From Desmonostoc geniculatum HA4340-LM1 (GTDB lineage Bacteria; Cyanobacteriota; Cyanobacteriia; Cyanobacteriales; Nostocaceae), in NCBI GenBank assembly GCA_019359545.1, contig JAHHHB010000003.1, positions 62,001 to 126,000 on the forward strand: 64,000 nt of DNA, written 5' to 3'. The number at the start of each line of letters is the position of its first letter. The stretch's first letter is position 1. Below the pieces are notes generated by a model. It made no database searches and had not been told where the DNA came from. It worked only from the letters and a program-made list of their open reading frames with translations. The position numbers and the translations under genes were made by a program. Below, in pieces: positions 54,001 through 62,301 of the stretch.

Positions 54001-54594
54001 TAAGTCAGTTTCTAAAACCTGCTCATTAGAGAAAAATTGAATTAAATTTGCCAGCAGGTCAAAAAGTGGGGGAGCATTGTAGAGCGATCGCCAAATAACG
54101 TACTCAAACCATCCTTGAACCTTTTGTGATAACTTGGCAGCTAGAGAGGTTTTACCAATTCCTCCCATTCCTAACAGCGCCACTACTCGACAGTGTTCCT
54201 GAATGAGCCATTGCTCCAACAGAGTCAGTTCAGCTATACGTCCATAGAAAACAGAGACATCGACCATCTCTCCCCAATCAACACGCTTGGGGTTCTTCAA
54301 GTCTTCCTGTCCTTTGAAATGAGAATCTCGGCTTGTATAATCGCTTACATCCAATTCTAAATTAAACATCATAAACAAACGCACAAGTGTCCGTTTGTCA
54401 ACTCCGGTTTCGCGAGTTACTACCTTTCTAAAGGTTACAGGAGTGATCCCAGCTTGTTCGCTTAATTCTTCTAAGGTAGATTTGGAGCCATTGTTTTCCC
54501 TAAATTCCCACTCAAGTTTGGCATTCTGAAGCTTTTGCCAGCCTTCACGAGTCAGTATCAGCCCACGATTGCGTTTGTGTTTCTCTGGTTTCAT
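51043..54594 (-). CDS. STAND NTPase: HTH, NB-ARC, pentapeptide segment, 14 WD40 repeats (copy 1)
   Basis: A 1183-residue signal-transduction ATPase. Residues 10-85 are a helix-turn-helix-like domain (TLEELSEQAGITPVTFRKVV). The NB-ARC core has Walker [12 protein letters not shown] (K148) and Walker [13 protein letters not shown] (218-229), and [15 protein letters not shown] as sensor. After a helical region, a few pentapeptide-like repeats (TDLTGYDFSYLTVWQADLRK, near 530-560) lead into 14 WD40 repeats (about 575-1155), enough for two seven-bladed propellers. Such proteins couple ligand sensing by the propeller to nucleotide-driven oligomerisation. No effector domain such as nuclease, protease or TIR is fused, so the N-terminal HTH may recruit or control a partner. 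The neighbour at 55084 is a paralogue. Confidence 0.9.
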   Translation of the reverse strand: MKPEKHKRNRGLILTREGWQKLQNAKLEWEFRENNGSKSTLEELSEQAGITPVTFRKVVTRETGVDKRTLVRLFMMFNLELDVSDYTSRDSHFKGQEDLKNPKRVDWGEMVDVSVFYGRIAELTLLEQWLIQEHCRVVALLGMGGIGKTSLAAKLSQKVQGWFEYVIWRSLYNAPPLFDLLANLIQFFSNEQVLETDLAKTVDRRISQLIEYLQQQRCLIVLDNVETILQTGAYAGCYREGYEDYGLLIKRLGQVMHQSTLVLTSREKPKDIASLGGETLAVRSLQLSGLEVVAGQKIFEAKGFSGSESELPAVVERYAGNALALKIVATTIQDVFDGNIGEFLQHYTAVFGNIRDLLDQQFSRLANLEKDIIYWLAINQEPVSLSVIREDIVSPIPPQNLLEALESLVRRSLVEKSTALFTLQPVVMEYVTQRLIEIVCEEIVTQKPDLFRCHALMKATAKDYVKETQIRLIVKPVIDGLLTVFRTKTGVENELSQILVRLREESPLEPGYTGGNVINLLRQLGTDLTGYDFSYLTVWQADLRKINLHNVNFKNADLAKSVFSETFGGVMSVAFSPDGKLLAAGDSNGEIHLWRVADSQQILIFRGHRNWVVSLAFSPDGRTLASGSSDCTVRLWDVGTGRCLHTLGEHGNEVWSVAFSPNGDRLASACDDHLVRLWVVSTGECLKIFQGHKNWVLSVTFSLDGQKLVSGSDDNTIRLWDINSGECLKILQGHSDGIRSISLSCDGQMLASSSDDQTIRLWNFTTGECKRILRGHSNQILSVAFSPQGDILASGSHDQTVRLWDVNTGECKKIFQEHSNWVCSVAFSPDGDILASGSRDQTVRLWYIPTSQCLKTFQGHTNQVLSVAFNPDGKILASGGHNQKVRLWDVRIGQTLKTLEGHTNWVYSVAFNPQGDTLVSGSADKTVKLWDVSTGQCLRTCQGHTAAVWSVALSPDGQMVASSSEDQTIRLWDIRTGQSLRTCQGHTAAVWSVAFSPQGTVLASGSLDQTVKLWDVNTGECLRTLEGHTSWAWAVAFSPDGDLLASTSTDRTLRLWSVRTGECKRILQVDTGWLLSVAFSLDNQTLATSSQDHTVKLWDINTGECFKTLPGHLAWLWSVAFCPDNQTLVSGGEDETIRLWNVKTGECLKTLEAEKPYELLNLTGVTGITEATRATLKDLGAVD

Positions 54595-55083
54595 AATTTC
54601 TGAGTAACAATTGCATTTGGAGTAGTAAGCTTCTACCCCTGGTGTGTATGGAAAGGTATTTCTCAGTAAATTAGAGTTGTTACAAAATGAGCTAGATAAT
54701 CTGTAAGTGGTATTTAGTCTAATGGAAGTGAATTAAAATTTATCGAACAGAATAGAGGCGTCATTCGTCAGAATTCAGCAATATTTTCTGTATGACTGGC
54801 GTCTGAATAACCGACTGATAGCGTTCGCATTTAGCGTCTCGTAGAGAAGCGTTAGCTAGTCATCGAGCGTCTTGATTCTGACTCCTGAATTCTTCTTCAA
54901 TGTTTTTAATTTGAGGCTGATTTTTATTACTTAGTAGTTTACGAGATAATAGTAATTGAGAAGTCATTAAAAGTCAATTACAATGGCTAGAAAAAATGCT
55001 GCTTATGCAACGAATAAATTTAAAAGCCGCCTCTTAGCTCCAGACTCAACACAAAGTGAAGCGAAGTCAAACCAGGGAGAGAG
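54595..55083. other. intergenic region between STAND paralogues
   Basis: About 490 bases, AT-rich. A TAGCGTCTCGTAGAGAAGCG-type palindromic repeat lies near 54830-54855, flanked by GACTGGCGTC and TGATTCTGACTC words. The promoter of copy 1 should lie at the left end. No gene was seen. Confidence 0.45.
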
Positions 55084-58000
55084 TTAATTCTCGATTGCTC
55101 CCAAAACTTTCAAAGAAGTAATAGTTGCTTGGGTTAAACCTGTAACACCAGTAATGTTCATTCCCTCATAAGGTCTTTCGTTTCTTAAAGTTTTTAGGCA
55201 TTCACCCGTCAAAACATCCCACAACTTTACCGTTTCATCTTCGCTGCCACTTACCAGAGTTTGACTATCTGGACTAAAGGCAACTGATCTTATCCAATGG
55301 GTATGACCATGCAAAGTTTTGATACATTGACCGGATTGGACATCCCACAACCTTACCGTTTGATCTACACTCCCACTAGCCAGAAGTTTACCTTCAGGAC
55401 TAAAAGCAACGGACAATACCCAGCTTGTGTGTCCTAACAAGATTTTGAGACATTCACCTGTGCTAACATGCCAAAGCTTCACAGTTTTATCTTTACTGCT
55501 ACTGGCTAAGGTCTTACCTTCAGGACTGAAAGCGACGGACAATACCCAACTTGTATGTCCCGACAAAATTTTGAGACATTCACTTGTGCGAATATCCCAG
55601 AGCTTGACTGTTTGATCGTCACTGCCACTGGCCAGGATATTACCTTCAGGACTGAAAGCAACCGACCATACCCCATGACTATGTTCCAAAATATTCAGAA
55701 CTTGACCAGTATTGACATCCCAAAGCCTTACAGTTTTGTCATCACTGCCACTGGCGAGAATTTTACCTCCAGGAGCAAAGGCAACTGACTTTACCCAGCC
55801 AGTATGTCCCCGTAAGATGTTACAGTATTGACAGGTGCTGCTATCCCACAGCCTCACAAGTCGATCGTAACTGCCACTTGCCAAGATATTACCTTGAGGA
55901 CTAAAGGCAACGGTTCTGACTCGATCGGGGTGTCCCCACAAAGTTTTGTAGCATTTACCATCCCCGACATCCCAGAGCTTTACGGTTTGGTCATTACTGC
56001 TACTAATTATGGTCTGACCACCAGGAGCAAAGGCAACAGACCACACCCCATTATTGTATCCCTGTAAGTTTCTTAAGGCTTGACCAGTGCTAACATCCCA
56101 AAACCTCACAGTTTGGTCATCACTACCACTGACCAAAGTTTGACCATCTGGACTAAAAACAACAGAACAGATAAAACTTGTGTGTCCCTGTAAAGTTTTG
56201 AGGCACTCTCCTGTGCGGAAATTCCATAGCTTCACAGTTTGGTCATCACTGCCGCTAGCTAGGAGATTACCACTAGGAGCAAAGGCGACTGACCTAACCC
56301 TGTCACTATGTCCTTGGAAAGTTCTCAGGCACTTCCCATCGAAGATACTCCAGAGTTTCACAGTTTGGTCATCACCAGCACTAATCAAGGTCTTACCTAG
56401 AGGATTGAAAGCAACTGAGGAAACCGAACTGGTGTGTCCTTGCAAAGTTTTGAGGCATTCTCCTGTGCGGAAATTCCAGAGCTTCACGGTTTTATCACTA
56501 CTAGCACTGGCGAGAATTTTACCCTTAGGACTAAAAACTACAGATAATACTGAATCAGTATGTTCTTCTAAAATTTTGTAACACTTACTATCCGGAATAC
56601 TCCACAAACGCACTGCCCGATCGTCACTGCCAGAAGCTAGAATTTCACCTTGAGGACTGAAGGCAACAGTTCGTACCCGCTGAGGATGTCCTGTTAAAGT
56701 TTTCAAGCATTCACCTGTGTTGACATCCCACAATTTCACATTCTGGTCAGTACCTCCACTGCAAAGAGTGCTACCATTCGGACTGAAGGCGATCGCTTGA
56801 ACCCAATCAATGTGTCCTAGACAGGTCAAAAGTTGTTCGCCCTCAGCAAAGTCTCGCCACAAGCAAATCTTGCCATTTGCGTCACTCGCCGCCAAAATTT
56901 TTCCGTTGGGGCTGAATGCTACCGCAGAAATGTTACTGAAATTTTTAGTAAAAACCGATTGAGATAAATTAGCGTTTTGGAAATTCACTTGAGGTAAACT
57001 TACACCCCGCATATCTACTTGCCAAACGCTGAGGTTAGAAAAATCATAACCTCTTAAATCTGTCTTTAACTGACGAAGCAAGTTGAGAATATTTCCGCTC
57101 GTATACCCAGGTTCCAGTGGAGATTCTCTTTGCAACTTGACTAAAATTTCATTTAAATGATTTTCTAGTTTTCTTGGAGTTTTAAAAATAGTAAAAAGTT
57201 CATCTATAACGGGCTTAAGAATTAAGCGTCTTTGAGTTTCTCTAATGTAGTCTTTGGACTGAGCTTTACTCAAAGCATAATACTTCAAAAGCACAATCTC
57301 TTGATTTGCAATCTCTTGATAAGTTTGCTGAATTAATTTGCTAGTCACATACTCCATCACTACAGAGTGTAATGTGAAGAGTAAACCACTTTTTTCACTT
57401 AGCGTTGACTGAAATTTGTCGATGAGACTTCGCCTGATCAAAGACTCTAGAACTTCTAATAACTTGTGTGGTATTACTAATGAAGTTAAATCTTCTTGCA
57501 AATTGTAGAGTGGAATTGACTCACGATTAATTGCCAGCCAGTACATAACCACACGCTCTAAATTAGATAAACGCTCAAACTGCTGCTCTAAAACAGCACA
57601 GATATCGCCAAAAACAGATGTTTTTTGGGACAAAAACCCACAAATATCACCATTAAAGACATCTTGAATAGTCGTTGCAACTATCTTCAAAGCCAATGGA
57701 TTACCAGAATAAAGCTCAATCAGTGCTTTCTCTTGGGACTCTGCTCCAAACAGACCTTTGAGGTGAAAAATTTTTTTTCCTTCTTCCTCTTTCAGACCCC
57801 TCAGTTGTAATGAGCGAACAGCCAGTGTTTCTCCTCCGAGTGACGCTATATCTTTGGGTTTTTCACGTGAAGTCAGCACCAAGGTACTTTGATGCATAAC
57901 TTGTCCCAATCGTTTGATTAGTAAGCCATAATCGTCATAGCCTTCTCGATAGCATCCAGCATAAGCGCCTGTTTGCAGAATAGTCTCTACATTATCTAAT

Positions 58001-58662
58001 ACGATCAGACAGCGCTGTTGTTGCAAATATTCAATTAGTTGTGATATCCTACGATCTACAGTTTTTGCTAAGTCAGTTTCTAAAACCTGCTCATTAGAGA
58101 AAAATTGAATTAAATTTGCCAGCAGGTCAAAAAGTGGGGGAGCATTGTAGAGCGATCGCCAAATAACGTACTCAAACCATCCTTGAACCTTTTGTGCTAA
58201 CTTGGCAGCCAGAGAGGTTTTACCAATTCCTCCCATTCCCAACAGTGCCACGATTCGACAGCGTTCCTGGATCAGCCATTGCTCTAGTAGAGTAAGTTCA
58301 TCTGTGCGTCCATAGAAAACAGATACATCCACCATCTCTCCCCAATCAACACGTTTGGGGACTTCCAAGGCTTGAAGTCTCTCCAAATTAGTATTTAGCT
58401 TAAAATAGTCTTGGGGATTTAGCTCTAAGTTAAACGCCATGAATAAATAAACTAGCGTTCGTTTGTCAACCCCTTCTTGATTGGTAAGTATCTTTGCAAC
58501 TGTATTTGAAGTTAATCCAGCGCGTTCACTTATTTCTTCCAGGGTGTACTTAGAGCCAGATTTTTCTCGAAGTTCCCCTTCAAGTTTCGCCTTTTGAAGC
58601 TTTCGCCAACCTTCACGAGTGAGTATAACGCCACGATTTCGTTTTGGCTTGTGCCGATTCAT
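55084..58662 (-). CDS. STAND NTPase: HTH, NB-ARC, pentapeptide segment, 14 WD40 repeats (copy 2)
   Basis: A 1192-residue paralogue of the gene at 51043 with the same order of parts: HTH-like domain ([20 protein letters not shown]), Walker A with K148, Walker [13 protein letters not shown], helical region, pentapeptide-like stretch ([20 protein letters not shown]) and 14 WD40 repeats. The NB-ARC-coding DNA is almost identical to copy 1 over about 440 bases (57803-58238), including 262 bases without a mismatch, while the HTH and WD40 parts are diverged. This points to recent gene conversion or selection on the switch. The WD40 repeats differ in sequence, so the two may read different ligands. 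Confidence 0.9.
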   Translation of the reverse strand: MNRHKPKRNRGVILTREGWRKLQKAKLEGELREKSGSKYTLEEISERAGLTSNTVAKILTNQEGVDKRTLVYLFMAFNLELNPQDYFKLNTNLERLQALEVPKRVDWGEMVDVSVFYGRTDELTLLEQWLIQERCRIVALLGMGGIGKTSLAAKLAQKVQGWFEYVIWRSLYNAPPLFDLLANLIQFFSNEQVLETDLAKTVDRRISQLIEYLQQQRCLIVLDNVETILQTGAYAGCYREGYDDYGLLIKRLGQVMHQSTLVLTSREKPKDIASLGGETLAVRSLQLRGLKEEEGKKIFHLKGLFGAESQEKALIELYSGNPLALKIVATTIQDVFNGDICGFLSQKTSVFGDICAVLEQQFERLSNLERVVMYWLAINRESIPLYNLQEDLTSLVIPHKLLEVLESLIRRSLIDKFQSTLSEKSGLLFTLHSVVMEYVTSKLIQQTYQEIANQEIVLLKYYALSKAQSKDYIRETQRRLILKPVIDELFTIFKTPRKLENHLNEILVKLQRESPLEPGYTSGNILNLLRQLKTDLRGYDFSNLSVWQVDMRGVSLPQVNFQNANLSQSVFTKNFSNISAVAFSPNGKILAASDANGKICLWRDFAEGEQLLTCLGHIDWVQAIAFSPNGSTLCSGGTDQNVKLWDVNTGECLKTLTGHPQRVRTVAFSPQGEILASGSDDRAVRLWSIPDSKCYKILEEHTDSVLSVVFSPKGKILASASSDKTVKLWNFRTGECLKTLQGHTSSVSSVAFNPLGKTLISAGDDQTVKLWSIFDGKCLRTFQGHSDRVRSVAFAPSGNLLASGSDDQTVKLWNFRTGECLKTLQGHTSFICSVVFSPDGQTLVSGSDDQTVRFWDVSTGQALRNLQGYNNGVWSVAFAPGGQTIISSSNDQTVKLWDVGDGKCYKTLWGHPDRVRTVAFSPQGNILASGSYDRLVRLWDSSTCQYCNILRGHTGWVKSVAFAPGGKILASGSDDKTVRLWDVNTGQVLNILEHSHGVWSVAFSPEGNILASGSDDQTVKLWDIRTSECLKILSGHTSWVLSVAFSPEGKTLASSSKDKTVKLWHVSTGECLKILLGHTSWVLSVAFSPEGKLLASGSVDQTVRLWDVQSGQCIKTLHGHTHWIRSVAFSPDSQTLVSGSEDETVKLWDVLTGECLKTLRNERPYEGMNITGVTGLTQATITSLKVLGAIEN
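57803..58238. repeat. near-identical NB-ARC tract shared with 53735-54170
   Basis: The two stretches align at a constant offset of 4068 bases. I count about seven mismatches in some 436 bases, and positions 53867-54128 match 57935-58196 without any. Identity drops sharply outside. It is a direct repeat 4.1 kb apart and could recombine to fuse the two genes. Confidence 0.8.
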
Positions 58663-58846
58663 AAATTATGAATACCTATTTTTTACAGCAAAAGTTCATG
58701 ACCAGCCTTTTAAATAGCCGATCTCCATTGTCACTTTTAGCTTAAAGTGTAGTCATGTTTTTCAATACATGGAACCAGGACTAACATCTAAAAAATGGGA
58801 GGCAATGCTAATTCGCCAAACATGTCCCTTTGGGACTGGGCACTTA

Positions 58847-59041
58847 TTAAAAGCGATCGCGTACACTACTCACTGGGGAGCGAGTAAAGAAATCGTTATC
58901 TTTGGGTTTATCTATGTTGCTAATGCCTGCTATGGCTTCTGCAAAGGTGTTGGCGAATGTACCCAACAACCGTTCGGGATAGCTAATGTAAGCGCTGTAC
59001 CATTTGTTGCGAATTGTGGATTCTACCCAATCGTAGTACAT
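58847..59041 (-). CDS. doubtful small protein, 64 residues
   Basis: Minus-strand frame starting MYYDWVESTIRNKWYSAYIS, continuing YPERLLGTFANTFAEAIAGI and ending in SPVSSVRDRF. The amino-acid composition is protein-like and the C-terminal coding part includes a HIP1 site. There is no strong ribosome site and no family I recognise. It may be a short conserved protein or a fragment of a lost gene. Confidence 0.3.
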   Translation of the reverse strand: MYYDWVESTIRNKWYSAYISYPERLLGTFANTFAEAIAGISNIDKPKDNDFFTRSPVSSVRDRF

Positions 59042-59228
59042 TATCCAATGTCATAAAAGTTGCCTATAAAGATATTGCATATATGTATGTCAACAATTCC
59101 ATAAAGAATATTTGGATTGTGTTAGATGATGATACAAAAAATATTTTGAAAATATCAGGTGTTTAAAGCTGACATTAATATTGGCAATTTCCCCCTAGAA
59201 TTTGAGAAATAGGGTGTTTTATATTTAT

Positions 59229-59264
59229 TGGGCATGGGGCATTGGGCATTGGGCATGGGGCATT
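59229..59264. repeat. STRR array (GGGCATT/GGGCATG heptamers)
   Basis: Five contiguous heptamers alternating TGGGCAT and GGGGCAT lie before the TPR gene. This is one of the standard STRR families of heterocystous cyanobacteria. Confidence 0.75.
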
Positions 59265-59446
59265 GAGTTTCTTCCCTAACCGTAGTCCCTAATCCCTAGC
59301 CTCGGACAAAAAAGGGGAATTCCGCCAAAAGGACTCGAAGCCTGCGTAAATCAGTATGGCCCGTGATGAGATGCGATTGATCGCGTCTTAATCATTCGTG
59401 GGTGTCAAGAGACTCAATACCCAATTGGCTAGAGTACGGCAGAGTT

Positions 59447-60415
59447 ATGACCCCTAGCATTACAGATTCAGCAGTTAAGGCTGCGATCGCGGCTGTTGCA
59501 TCGGAGTCAGCCTCAGCAGATGAAAAAATCCAAATGCTGATTGAGATCGCCCAAGGCTTTCAAAAAAAGCCCAAAACAGCCCAAGATTTGCGGAATGCAG
59601 TTAGCTTATATTACCGGGCTTATGAGATGTGTGGTGAGGAGTTCCCCCTATTAAAAGCCAGGGCGCAAGTGGGGATGTCAGGAACGTTACAGGCAATACC
59701 GGATGTTAGCACACAACTGCTGCTGCAAGCGAAAATAGGTTATGAAGAAGCGCTACCGATTTTACAACAATTAGCTTCGCCGGAGGAAGTGGCAGAGACA
59801 CAGATGAATTTTGGGCTGGTCTTACAGTCACTTGTACCGTATAATTTAGCGCGGATAACTGATAGTATCCAAGCTTATCATGAGGCTTTGCGGATATTTA
59901 CATGGCAGGATTATCCGCAAGAATATGCCATTTTATACAACAATATTGCGATCGCTTATCTTTCCATGCCCTTAGCATCGGAAAGAGAATACTTGCGTCA
60001 AGGGCTAGCAGTGCAATCATTTGAGGTGGCGCTAAAGCATATTAATCTGATTGACCATCCCAGAGAATATGCGATGTTGCAAAATAATTTGGGTAACGCT
60101 TTGCAATATTTAGTGAGTTCCCATCCTGTGGAGAATAACTTAAGAGCGATCGTAGCTTATAACGAAGCCCTAAAAGTTCGTAACTCTAAAGATACACCCC
60201 TAGAGTACGCTAACACAATTTCCAACAAAGCCAACGCCTTATTCAACTTACCCGACGATCCAGAAAAAGCAGAAGCTGGTAATCCCAAAAATCTCTTACA
60301 AGCGCGTGCATACTATCAACAAGCTTTAGAAATTTTTACCATACATCAACAAATGGAACAAGCAGAAATAGTAGCTAAAGCATTACAAGACTTGGAAGCG
60401 GAAATTAAGAGTTAG
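59447..60415 (+). CDS. TPR-like protein of the extended hyp operon
   Basis: A soluble all-helical protein of 322 residues. Repeated helix pairs resemble tetratricopeptide repeats: DLRNAVSLYYRAYEMCGEEF, LLQAKIGYEEALPILQQLAS, DSIQAYHEALRIFTWQDYPQ, EYAILYNNIAIAYL, NNLRAIVAYNEALKVRN and KNLLQARAYYQQALEIFTIH. The ATG at 59447 is chosen; a GTG at 59402 extends the frame by 15 residues without a better ribosome site. It is the first of the genes that precede hypF, the arrangement described as the extended hyp operon in Nostoc sp. PCC 7120. TPR proteins act as scaffolds; a role in uptake hydrogenase assembly is inferred from position. Confidence 0.8.
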   Translation: MTPSITDSAVKAAIAAVASESASADEKIQMLIEIAQGFQKKPKTAQDLRNAVSLYYRAYEMCGEEFPLLKARAQVGMSGTLQAIPDVSTQLLLQAKIGYEEALPILQQLASPEEVAETQMNFGLVLQSLVPYNLARITDSIQAYHEALRIFTWQDYPQEYAILYNNIAIAYLSMPLASEREYLRQGLAVQSFEVALKHINLIDHPREYAMLQNNLGNALQYLVSSHPVENNLRAIVAYNEALKVRNSKDTPLEYANTISNKANALFNLPDDPEKAEAGNPKNLLQARAYYQQALEIFTIHQQMEQAEIVAKALQDLEAEIKS

Positions 60416-60447
60416 AAGTTATGAGTTATGAGTTATGAGTTATGAAT
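60413..60447. repeat. STRR array (ATGAGTT heptamers)
   Basis: Four near-perfect ATGAGTT heptamers start at the stop of the TPR gene, followed by CTAACTC/CCTCACTC words to about 60500 that could pair with them. This is typical STRR structure. Confidence 0.7.
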
Positions 60448-60524
60448 TTTTCATCTAACTTAACTCCTAACTCCTCACTCCTAACTCCCCACTCCCCTAA
60501 CTTAATTAAGGAGGAAAACAGAGA

Positions 60525-60791
60525 ATGCAAGAAATTTTGACAAGCCATACTATCAGAGATTTTCTCACAAGTTTAGCAGCAGGCAATCTGAACATAGCAA
60601 CAGAATTAGTTTGGCTAGTCACAGCAACAGTTTTATCTATGATTGGCGGTGCTATTGGTGGGATGCTATTAGCTGGGAAAGATATAGGTTATCAGTTCTC
60701 AGCAATGCTTGGTGCGTTATTTGCTCCTGCTGGGGTAATTCCCGCCATTATTTTAGGGCTAGTCATACTAAATTTATTTACCAATTATTAG
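60525..60791 (+). CDS. small membrane protein of the extended hyp operon (88 residues)
   Basis: An 88-residue protein with two or three hydrophobic segments: LVWLVTATVLSMIGGAIGGM, then LLAGKDIGYQFSAMLGALFA and GVIPAIILGLVILNLF. GGAGG precedes the ATG by about 12 bases. Glycine-rich membrane helices suggest a small channel-like or assembly protein, but I know no defined function. It is followed eight bases later by a second small membrane protein gene with its own AGGAGG. The pair matches the two short genes known between the hup region and hypF in Nostoc. Confidence 0.7.
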   Translation: MQEILTSHTIRDFLTSLAAGNLNIATELVWLVTATVLSMIGGAIGGMLLAGKDIGYQFSAMLGALFAPAGVIPAIILGLVILNLFTNY

Positions 60792-60799
60792 GAGGAAAA

Positions 60800-61024
60800 A
60801 TGTTAGAAATTGGCTGGTTTTCTGCCAAGTTATTTTTCAAGGGAAAGCTACTGCGCGACCCCATATATTTTATCCAGCGAACTGCTATTGCTACCGCTGT
60901 AGGTGCGCTACTGCTAGTGTTATTTGCACAAGCGGAAATTCCCTTCTGCTTACCAGTAACATTATCTAGTTTAGTGACAGGGATGATTATGCCATTTCTT
61001 CTCAAAGATTTCAAAATGAAGTGA
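60800..61024 (+). CDS. small membrane protein of the extended hyp operon (74 residues)
   Basis: A 74-residue protein with an amphipathic N-terminus (MLEIGWFSAKLFFKGKLLRD) and two hydrophobic spans (TAIATAVGALLLVLFAQAEI, LPVTLSSLVTGMIMPFLL). The ATG at 60800 is fixed by AGGAGG five bases upstream; a longer frame in the same register has no site and overlaps the previous gene. The tight spacing implies co-translation with it. Possible roles include anchoring of hydrogenase maturation or electron-transfer partners at the membrane, but this is only inferred from the operon. Confidence 0.7.
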   Translation: MLEIGWFSAKLFFKGKLLRDPIYFIQRTAIATAVGALLLVLFAQAEIPFCLPVTLSSLVTGMIMPFLLKDFKMK

Positions 61025-61111
61025 ATTGTCTGTCAATAATCATTGGTCATTGGTCATTTGTAAATAACCAATGAGCCATGCCCCATCCGCACTTTTGGAT
61101 TTGCAATTTTT

Positions 61112-61145
61112 GTTCAATCCAAAATCCAAAATCCAAAATCTAAAA
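61112..61145. repeat. STRR array (CCAAAAT heptamers)
   Basis: Four CCAAAAT-type heptamers (CCAAAATCCAAAATCCAAAA then TCTAAAAT) lie immediately before the NifU-Rieske gene; ATTGGTC repeats occur at 61034-61062. No strong ribosome site is visible after the array. Confidence 0.65.
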
Positions 61146-61149
61146 TTCC

Positions 61150-61998
61150 ATGTCCAACCTTGAAGAATTAGTTCAGGAAATTAACCGCTTTGAGGCAATT
61201 ATATCCGAGTGGGATGAAAGCCAACGGTGTGTAGCAGTAGGCTTAAAAAGAGCAATTGAAGCTTTGCACAAAGCAGCATTAACTAATTTGATTAAAAACC
61301 TCAAACAAGAAGCAATGCCAGCTTTGCGCCATGCTGTTAGTGATGAAGTAATATATGCAGTATTGCTTTATCACGAATTAGTTAAACCACCAAAACCACC
61401 ACTAGCGCAGCGCATTCAGACAGCCCTTGAAGAAGTTCGCCCAGGGCTAAAAAGCCATAACGGGGATATAGAATTAGTGGCAATTAAACCACCAGATACG
61501 GTAGAAGTTAAGTTAATAGGAACTTGCAGCAGTTGTCCAGCTTCTACTTTAACTTTATCTCAGGGAGTAGAACAAGCAATTAAAAACCATTGTCCTGAAA
61601 TCACCAAGGTTATCGCTGTCAATCATAACTCTACTGTTAACACTGCAAATTCTAGCTTGATCAGTCCATTCTCTGGGCAGTTAACATCTAGTTGGGTAAA
61701 AGTAGCAACTCAGGAACTTGTTCCTGAATCGAGTATGTTAGCAGTACAACTTGCTGGCACTTCGCTAATTTTACATCGCCAAGGTGTTAAGTTTACTTGT
61801 TACCGTAATGCTTGCGTTCATCTAGGCAATCCTTTACAAGAAGGTAAGGTTGAAAATGGTATTCTTACTTGTCCTTACCACGGATTTCAGTACAATTTAG
61901 AGACGGGTGAATGTTTAACTGCACCTGATGTTTCGCTTCAGCCATATCCAGTAAAGATTAAAGGTGATAAGGTCTTTGTGAAACTGCAAAAATTTTGA
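61150..61998 (+). CDS. NifU C-terminal-like domain fused to a Rieske [2Fe-2S] domain
   Basis: A 282-residue fusion. Residues 1-80 are helical. Residues 85-155 match the NifU C-terminal Fe-S scaffold (QTALEEVRPGLKSHNGDIEL and the CxxC of LIGTCSSCPASTLTL, C126 and C129). Residues 180-282 are a Rieske-type domain with CVHLGN (C222, H224) and CPYHGF (C241, H244). A scaffold and a Rieske centre in one chain suit a protein that delivers or matures Fe-S clusters. In Nostoc the equivalent gene lies between the hup region and hypF and was suggested to help mature the Fe-S small subunit. The exact function is unproven. Confidence 0.85.
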   Translation: MSNLEELVQEINRFEAIISEWDESQRCVAVGLKRAIEALHKAALTNLIKNLKQEAMPALRHAVSDEVIYAVLLYHELVKPPKPPLAQRIQTALEEVRPGLKSHNGDIELVAIKPPDTVEVKLIGTCSSCPASTLTLSQGVEQAIKNHCPEITKVIAVNHNSTVNTANSSLISPFSGQLTSSWVKVATQELVPESSMLAVQLAGTSLILHRQGVKFTCYRNACVHLGNPLQEGKVENGILTCPYHGFQYNLETGECLTAPDVSLQPYPVKIKGDKVFVKLQKF

Positions 61999-62145
61999 CA
62001 TGTATAGGACTTACTCAAGTGTCATATTTTTGTTCGTAGAGGTTGAAATAATTCAAAAATCAAGAGTCAAAAACATCGGCTTTTGACTTTTGACTGTGAA
62101 CTGAATTATACCTGCGATCGCATTTATCAAATTTTTTTTATCACG

Positions 62146-62195
62146 CACGAGGCAAGAGAGGCGCAGAGAGGAGAACGCAAAGAAAGACTTTTGCA
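62146..62195. repeat. dispersed repeat, inverted relative of 1112-1187
   Basis: GAGGCAAGAGAGGCGCAGAG and AACGCAAAG in this spacer are the reverse complement of the words at 1112-1187. It lies in the 300-base gap between the NifU-Rieske and NHL genes. Confidence 0.6.
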
Positions 62196-62301
62196 AAAAG
62201 TTCATTAATTATTTTATATCAAAAACTTCATAATGTTACTGTTGTTACATGCTGTTAAGGATTAATGTTTTTAAATATTTATCAGCCTCTATTTGCGGTT
62301 C

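Larger units (their letters stand above)
58663..59446. other. intergenic region between STAND gene and extended hyp operon
   Basis: About 780 bases. It contains a doubtful 64-codon minus-strand frame (58847-59041), an STRR array (59229-59264) and a TGCGATTGATCGCGTCTTAATC palindrome-type motif near 59370. The promoter of the TPR/hyp operon should be in the right part, but I cannot locate it. Confidence 0.45.

Noticed and set aside
51043-58662. Region called a phage-defence island
   Set aside because: Two STAND proteins alone, without nucleases, restriction genes, integrase or att sites, do not justify the term.
58769-59056. 95-codon plus-strand frame opposite the doubtful 58847-59041 frame
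   Set aside because: The opposite strand looks more protein-like, and this frame has an improbable Cys/Gly-rich sequence without a ribosome site.
59229-61145. Heptamer arrays considered as a CRISPR array
   Set aside because: The units are contiguous seven-base repeats without spacers and belong to the STRR class; no cas gene is present.
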